A stretch of 64,000 nt of DNA, from positions 1-64,000 of the forward strand of contig SVJS01000007.1 of assembly GCA_015068855.1 (NCBI GenBank). The letters are read 5' to 3'. The translations under genes and the position numbers were made by a program. This DNA is from Oscillospiraceae bacterium. GTDB lineage: Bacteria; Bacillota; Clostridia; UBA1381; UBA9506. Of the stretch, positions 59,296 to 64,000 are shown piece by piece. The stretch's first letter is position 1; every line of letters begins with the position of its first letter. The notes below the pieces were generated by a model, which saw only the letters and a list, made by a program, of their open reading frames with translations, ran no database searches and was not told the origin of the DNA.

Positions 59296-60369
59296 ATGTA
59301 TATTAAAAGTCTAACCCTGCAAAATTTCCGCAATTATGAGGCACAAACGCTGCAATTTCATAGCGGAACCAATGTTTTTTGCGGCGATAATGCCCAAGGG
59401 AAAACGAATTTGTTAGAGGCCCTGTATGTGTTCAGTATGGGAAAATCTTTCCGCACGGTTTGCGATGCGGATTTAATTCGTTTTGGTGCGGATTATACAA
59501 AAGCAAGCCTTTCGTTTTGCGACCGGCATCGGGAGCATACCCTTGAAATTATCATTTTACGGAATAAGAAGAAGCAGATTAAAATCAACGGTGTCACCAT
59601 CAGCCGTCTCAGTGAACTTGTGGGACACTTAAATGTCGTTTTGTTTTATCCGGAGGAACTGGGTCTTGTCAAAGAGGGCCCTTACGTCAGACGGCACTTT
59701 ATGGATGTGGCCATGAGCCAGCTGCGACCTACTTATTATCACGCCTTAGGGCGCTACCAGCGGGTTTTGGAGCAGCGCAATAAGCTGATTAAAAGAACAA
59801 GGCTGTCCGGCGGGGATTCCTTTCGCGAAACGGTGTTTGCCTGGAATGAAAAGCTTGTGGATTACGGCCTGGAGCTGATGAACTATCGTTCCGTTTTCAT
59901 GGAGCGGTTGGGCGAACTTGCCGCCAAGGCGCATTATGAAGCATCCGGGGAAAAACTGCAGCTTATATACAAACCGCGCTTTACCACCAAAGAAGCGTTT
60001 TTGGAGAAGCTGGAAGAGAACTTTGAGAGGGAATTGGAACAGGGTTGCACGCTCTACGGTCCTCACCGTGAAGATTTTGATATTTTTATCAATGATAAGG
60101 AAGCAAAAAGCTTTGGCTCGCAAGGGCAGCAGCGGAGTGCCGTTTTGGCGTTGAAGCTTGCGCAGGCAGACCTTTTATTTGAGGAATATGGGGAATATCC
60201 CGTCTTGCTTTTAGATGACATTATGAGCGAGTTGGACCAGAATCGAAGAGCTTACCTTGCCGGGAAAATTCCGGACAAGCAGGTGTTTATCACGTGTACG
60301 GACGCAGAAGGGCTTTTAGACGGCGGACAGATGTATTCTGTCTCGGCCGGTTCTGTTACGTTGGGGTAG
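59296..60369 (+). CDS. recF: DNA replication/repair protein RecF
   Basis: LQNFRNYEAQTLQFHSGTNVFCGDNAQGKTNLLEALYVFSMGKSFRT; LLLDDIMSELDQNRR. Confidence 0.96.
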   Translation: MYIKSLTLQNFRNYEAQTLQFHSGTNVFCGDNAQGKTNLLEALYVFSMGKSFRTVCDADLIRFGADYTKASLSFCDRHREHTLEIIILRNKKKQIKINGVTISRLSELVGHLNVVLFYPEELGLVKEGPYVRRHFMDVAMSQLRPTYYHALGRYQRVLEQRNKLIKRTRLSGGDSFRETVFAWNEKLVDYGLELMNYRSVFMERLGELAAKAHYEASGEKLQLIYKPRFTTKEAFLEKLEENFERELEQGCTLYGPHREDFDIFINDKEAKSFGSQGQQRSAVLALKLAQADLLFEEYGEYPVLLLDDIMSELDQNRRAYLAGKIPDKQVFITCTDAEGLLDGGQMYSVSAGSVTLG

Positions 60370-60408
60370 GTATTTTTGCCGGAGCAGGCGAAAGAAAAGA
60401 GGCGTTGT

Positions 60409-60678
60409 ATGTTTTTACATTTGGGTTCTGATGTGGTTGTGAATCTCTCAGACGTTATTGCTATTTTGGATTTGGATGTCACGAGCACATCGCGTATCAC
60501 GCGTGAATTTCTGACTGTGGCAGAAGACGAGGGCTTTGTCATCAATGTTTCTGAGGATTTACCAAAATCTTTTGTGATTACGGAAATTGATAAAAAAAGC
60601 CGTGTTTTTGTGTCGCCGATTTCAACGGCAACGCTATTAAAACGAGCAAAAAATAAAGGTGGAATTGCATCTTTATAG
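60409..60678 (+). CDS. remB: extracellular matrix regulator RemB (DUF370)
   Basis: MFLHLGSDVVVNLSDVIAILDLDVTSTS; downstream of recF. Confidence 0.9.
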   Translation: MFLHLGSDVVVNLSDVIAILDLDVTSTSRITREFLTVAEDEGFVINVSEDLPKSFVITEIDKKSRVFVSPISTATLLKRAKNKGGIASL

Positions 60679-60690
60679 TATCGATAATTA

Positions 60691-60719
60691 TTGACAAAGA
60701 TAATGTATTGGTATATAAT
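60691..60719 (+). promoter_or_regulatory. consensus promoter TTGACA-N17-TATAAT
   Basis: Direct reading. Confidence 0.8.
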
Positions 60720-60760
60720 AATAGTATGTGAACGAATGTGGAAAGAAAGGAATTGGTAAC

Positions 60761-63250
60761 ATGAGAATTTGGGGAAGAGTGGTGGCATTATTATGTTGTG
60801 CCGTTCTGCTTTTAGGCATGACAGGCATTACGGTTTTGGCGGCAACGCCATGCTACCTGTTTGAAGACTTTGAAGCAGGCGATTTTACAAACACAGCGGT
60901 CAATAACGTGCCGCCCAGTCACACTGGCGGTTCTTCGGAGACGTGGAGCACCACCTCCGGTTCTGACGGTCTGTATTCATTGCAGACAGAAACGCTCTCC
61001 AATAGCCGCACGAATACATATCTTCGTTTTCAGTCAACCGGAACCGGCAACTGGAACAATGGTCTGACAATCAAGAGCAGTCATCTTGCCGGCAAAACGG
61101 TGTATGATTACACCATCAGTTTTGATATGAAGGTTGATGCCTGGTCAGGTTATAATAGTAACACGGAAGCCTTTGACCACGCATCCCGTATTTTTAACAT
61201 TCGTTTGGGCAACAGTCCTACAAAGGCAGTCTGCCTTCGCTTAGAAGGTGGATATTTGCAGGGCGTTGTCGGTAACGATGCAGAGGGTGGCGGTATTGAA
61301 AATGGTGTCATCCGCAACCTGGCGCCTGTTTGGAATGTAGGCACCGGTGTAGGGGATATGCACAATTACCGCCTGAGTTTCCGCAAGGGTGCTTCCGGCG
61401 AGGGGTTGGTTGATTTGTATATTGACAACGAGCGTGTTTTAGACTCTGCAAAATATGCTGATGTGGCAACACCGCTTAACTCGTCAACCGGTGAATATCT
61501 GTCAATGAGCGCCTATGATAATTCAATCGGTAAATTAATAACGGATATCCGTTTTGATAACATTCGTTTAGAATATGCCGGTGCACCGGCTTCGGCCAAG
61601 GAGCCCTTTGGTGATGGACAGGTTCGTGTTCACAACGCCCGTCTTATTAATGCAACAACAACCTACCAGGGTTCCACAGTTGATGCGATGAATGGTACAC
61701 ATCGTTGCACCTTTACGGTAGATAATAAAGGTGCTGCAACTACCATGAAGGTTATTATCGGTGCTTATGATGAAAATGGCGTTATGTATGCCTGCAAGGC
61801 AACTGATATTGCAGTAGCTGCCAACAGCACGCAAAATTGCAGCGCGGATCTTACTGTTAGCGGTTTTGGTGATGAAAATGCAAAACGCAGTATTCGTGCT
61901 TATATCTGGACAGGCAATATTCAACCGCGTTATGAGGTTTTAAGCGTTGAATTATCTGTTGTGGACCGCGCCTTAGCAGAGCTGGACACTATGTTCAATA
62001 AGGAAACGCAGCTTTCCTGGATTACATCACTGTATGATAAATCAACAGGCGCTTTCTTCTATTCAGCATCCTCCCGTGATGCAGCAAAAACTCAGCCATC
62101 AAAGTATGGTCCTCATCTGGAATCTACATTTGGTAGCGGCTTACCTGCTGCCCTTCAGTATATGGATGAAGATGCAAAGCTTGCAGTAGGCAGATGGGTG
62201 CAAAGCTTGCAGGATTCTGCAACAGGTTACTTTGTTGAACCGCAGTATAAGAGCCTTGTTTTAGGAAACACAACGAACTATCAGAATAAATTGGGTCGTG
62301 ATCTGGGTTATGCTTTAGGTCTTTTGAATGCTTGTGGTCTTGAACCTCTGTATCTGACCCCCAGCGAGCGTCAGCAAGCAGCAGCAGCTTCTGAGGTTTC
62401 CCTTTTCAGCATGACTCGTGCAGTCAGCAATGCAGTAGCAGACAATCTGGGTTCCTGGGAAGCATGGAAGGCCTGGATGGATAGACAGAGCTGGGACGAA
62501 GGAAGCGTTTGGGGCACCTGTCATACCATGGAATCCAATTCCGGCTTAATTATAGCAGCAGGCTATAAGAAACAGACTGCAGAATATTTGGTTGCAAACC
62601 ACATCGATTCGACCACCGGTATGATGAAGAGAACATCTGGCGGCACCTATCTGGGTGGCTATTCCTATAACACCATTTCCGGTACCTTAAAAGCTATGTG
62701 GGCATTCGGTGCAGACAGTATTGCTTATCCCTATATTGATAAGTTGTATAACAATGCATTAGACCTTGCAGAAAATCAAACACCGGGCGATATGGCACAG
62801 CTCATCAACCTGCCGGTCGGTATGCAGGGCGCCCGTAAGAGCTATGCTGCATCTGGAACGGCGTTACCCGCCGGTGTAGATGAAACCTTAGAGTCCATGG
62901 CACCGCGCTTCATCAGAGCGCTCACCAAGCAGCTGAAAGCTTACCAGAAGCCGGACGGATGCTTTGGTTATTCTAAGAGTGGTCCTCAGACCTACTCACA
63001 AGGCGTTCAGGTTTCCCCGGGAACCGTTAATGAAGCTGATATTAACGGTAATAATGCTTTGGCATGCCGTGCCCGCGATGTTCTGTACGAATTTGGCGGC
63101 GTGATTCCTGAGAAGATTTACACACCGCAGGAATTGGCAGAACGCATAAAGATAAAGTGGATAGGCACATTCAACTATGGCGGCACTCATACCTTTGCGT
63201 GGAAGCAAAATAATGGAATGCTACCGATCACAAACTGGACACTTAAATAA
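60761..63250 (+). CDS. secreted LamG-like + Ig-like + alpha/alpha-toroid-like protein, paralogue of 26342-29011
   Basis: Signal MRIWGRVVALLCCAVLLLGMTGITVLAA; shared WVQSLQDSATGYFVEPQY, LNACGLEPLYLTPSER, APRFIRALTKQLKAYQKPDGCFGYSKSGPQTYSQG. Confidence 0.7.
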   Translation: MRIWGRVVALLCCAVLLLGMTGITVLAATPCYLFEDFEAGDFTNTAVNNVPPSHTGGSSETWSTTSGSDGLYSLQTETLSNSRTNTYLRFQSTGTGNWNNGLTIKSSHLAGKTVYDYTISFDMKVDAWSGYNSNTEAFDHASRIFNIRLGNSPTKAVCLRLEGGYLQGVVGNDAEGGGIENGVIRNLAPVWNVGTGVGDMHNYRLSFRKGASGEGLVDLYIDNERVLDSAKYADVATPLNSSTGEYLSMSAYDNSIGKLITDIRFDNIRLEYAGAPASAKEPFGDGQVRVHNARLINATTTYQGSTVDAMNGTHRCTFTVDNKGAATTMKVIIGAYDENGVMYACKATDIAVAANSTQNCSADLTVSGFGDENAKRSIRAYIWTGNIQPRYEVLSVELSVVDRALAELDTMFNKETQLSWITSLYDKSTGAFFYSASSRDAAKTQPSKYGPHLESTFGSGLPAALQYMDEDAKLAVGRWVQSLQDSATGYFVEPQYKSLVLGNTTNYQNKLGRDLGYALGLLNACGLEPLYLTPSERQQAAAASEVSLFSMTRAVSNAVADNLGSWEAWKAWMDRQSWDEGSVWGTCHTMESNSGLIIAAGYKKQTAEYLVANHIDSTTGMMKRTSGGTYLGGYSYNTISGTLKAMWAFGADSIAYPYIDKLYNNALDLAENQTPGDMAQLINLPVGMQGARKSYAASGTALPAGVDETLESMAPRFIRALTKQLKAYQKPDGCFGYSKSGPQTYSQGVQVSPGTVNEADINGNNALACRARDVLYEFGGVIPEKIYTPQELAERIKIKWIGTFNYGGTHTFAWKQNNGMLPITNWTLK

Positions 63251-63260
63251 CAAAGAGAGG

Positions 63261-63286
63261 CACCCTGCAATGCAGGGTGCCTTTTT
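63261..63286 (+). terminator. rho-independent terminator
   Basis: ggcaccctgcaatgcagggtgcctttttt-type hairpin. Confidence 0.88.
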
Positions 63287-63380
63287 AATGGCATATTAAG
63301 TTAAAACAGCCTGTTTATAAACGGCTTACAGGGCTATTTTATATTTTTTGAAAAAATATAAAAATTTTTTCAATTTTCTA

Positions 63381-63409
63381 TTGACAAACGCTTCGGAGTC
63401 GTGTATAAT
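63381..63409 (+). promoter_or_regulatory. consensus promoter TTGACA-N17-TATAAT for tRNA cluster
   Basis: Direct reading. Confidence 0.85.
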
Positions 63410-63463
63410 ACTATTTGTTGCTGAACGAGACCGAATCAATCAGCAGCCAAGTGATGAACCATT

Positions 63464-63539
63464 GGGCGCATAGCTCAGCTGGGAGAGCATCTGCCTTACA
63501 AGCAGAGGGTCACAGGTTCGAGCCCTGTTGCGCCCACCA
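63464..63539 (+). tRNA. tRNA-Val(TAC), CCA encoded
   Basis: Cloverleaf; anticodon loop ctTACaa. Confidence 0.96.
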
Positions 63540-63556
63540 TAATTCATCCATTATTC

Positions 63557-63633
63557 GGCCCGATAGTTCAGTTGGTTAGAATGCCAGCCTGTCACGCTGG
63601 AGGTCGGGGGTTCGAGCCCCCCTCGGGTCGCCA
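63557..63633 (+). tRNA. tRNA-Asp(GTC), CCA encoded
   Basis: Cloverleaf; anticodon loop ctGTCac. Confidence 0.96.
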
Positions 63634-63637
63634 ATCT

Positions 63638-63713
63638 GCCTCTGTAGCTCAGTCGGTAGAGCAAAGGACTGAAAATCCTTGTGTCGGCGGTTCGATTCCA
63701 CCCGGAGGCACCA
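63638..63713 (+). tRNA. tRNA-Phe(GAA), CCA encoded
   Basis: Cloverleaf; anticodon loop ctGAAaa. Confidence 0.96.
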
Positions 63714-63731
63714 ATTGAGCTTGGTAATGAT

Positions 63732-63806
63732 GCGGGAGTGGCTCAGTGGTAGAGCGTCACCTTGCCAAGGTGAACGTCGCGAGTTCGAATCTCGTCTTCC
63801 GCTCCA
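63732..63806 (+). tRNA. tRNA-Gly(GCC), CCA encoded
   Basis: Cloverleaf; anticodon loop ttGCCaa. Confidence 0.96.
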
Positions 63807-63808
63807 AT

Positions 63809-63846
63809 TAAAAACTTGCTTCTAAGCCCTTAGAGGCAAGTTTTTT
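63809..63846 (+). terminator. terminator inside tRNA cluster
   Basis: aaaaacttgcttctaagcccttagaggcaagttttttt. Confidence 0.85.
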
Positions 63847-63892
63847 TATCGCTAAGTGGTCTTTTTTAAGACTGTTACATATAATAGAATAT

Positions 63893-63966
63893 GGCGCCAT
63901 AGCCAAGTGGTAAGGCAGAGGTCTGCAACACCTTTACCCCCAGTTCAAATCTGGGTGGCGCCTCCA
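63893..63966 (+). tRNA. tRNA-Cys(GCA), CCA encoded
   Basis: Cloverleaf; anticodon loop ctGCAac. Confidence 0.96.
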
Positions 63967-63968
63967 CG

Positions 63969-64000
63969 TCGGAACAAGTTACGCTTGTTCCGATTTTTTT
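63969..64000 (+). terminator. rho-independent terminator at window edge
   Basis: cggaacaagttacgcttgttccgattttttt. Confidence 0.85.

Noticed and set aside
20933-63806. Near-identical tRNA-Gly(CCC) and tRNA-Gly(GCC) as evidence for a repeat/integration target
   Set aside because: Ordinary isoacceptor similarity with several differences; no adjacent integrase or att-like duplication.
1-64000. CRISPR arrays, transposases, integrases, phage genes, toxin-antitoxin or defence islands
   Set aside because: No regularly spaced repeats seen and no ORF in the track carries such motifs.

Overview
Chromosomal window from a low-to-mid-GC, spore-forming Firmicute (probably Clostridia, inferred from the SASP gene, ylxM-ffh-rpsP-khpA, walRK-yycHI, Stk/Stp and the dnaA/recF/remB block). 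Most of it is housekeeping, but there are accessory regions of interest. (i) A carbohydrate/cell-surface island at ~21.8-36.6 kb encodes a 1,350-aa SLH-like surface protein, a discoidin + toroid-like + LamG-like secreted protein, an SLH-anchored GH88-type unsaturated glucuronyl hydrolase, a secreted nuclease, another SLH protein and a DUF4091/GH123-like protein. A domain-shuffled paralogue of the toroid protein lies far away at 60.8-63.3 kb. (ii) Two recognisable riboswitches are present: a tandem glycine riboswitch before an AgcS/AlsT symporter, and a lysine riboswitch before asd-dapA-dapB. (iii) A dnaA-yaaA-recF-remB block lacks dnaN and obvious DnaA boxes. (iv) Several palindromic operator-like elements overlap strong sigma-A-type promoters, and a multi-hairpin region separates the two large secreted-protein genes. 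Six tRNAs were read directly. No CRISPR array, transposon, prophage or rRNA was found. All product calls come from reading the translations; no database search was run.
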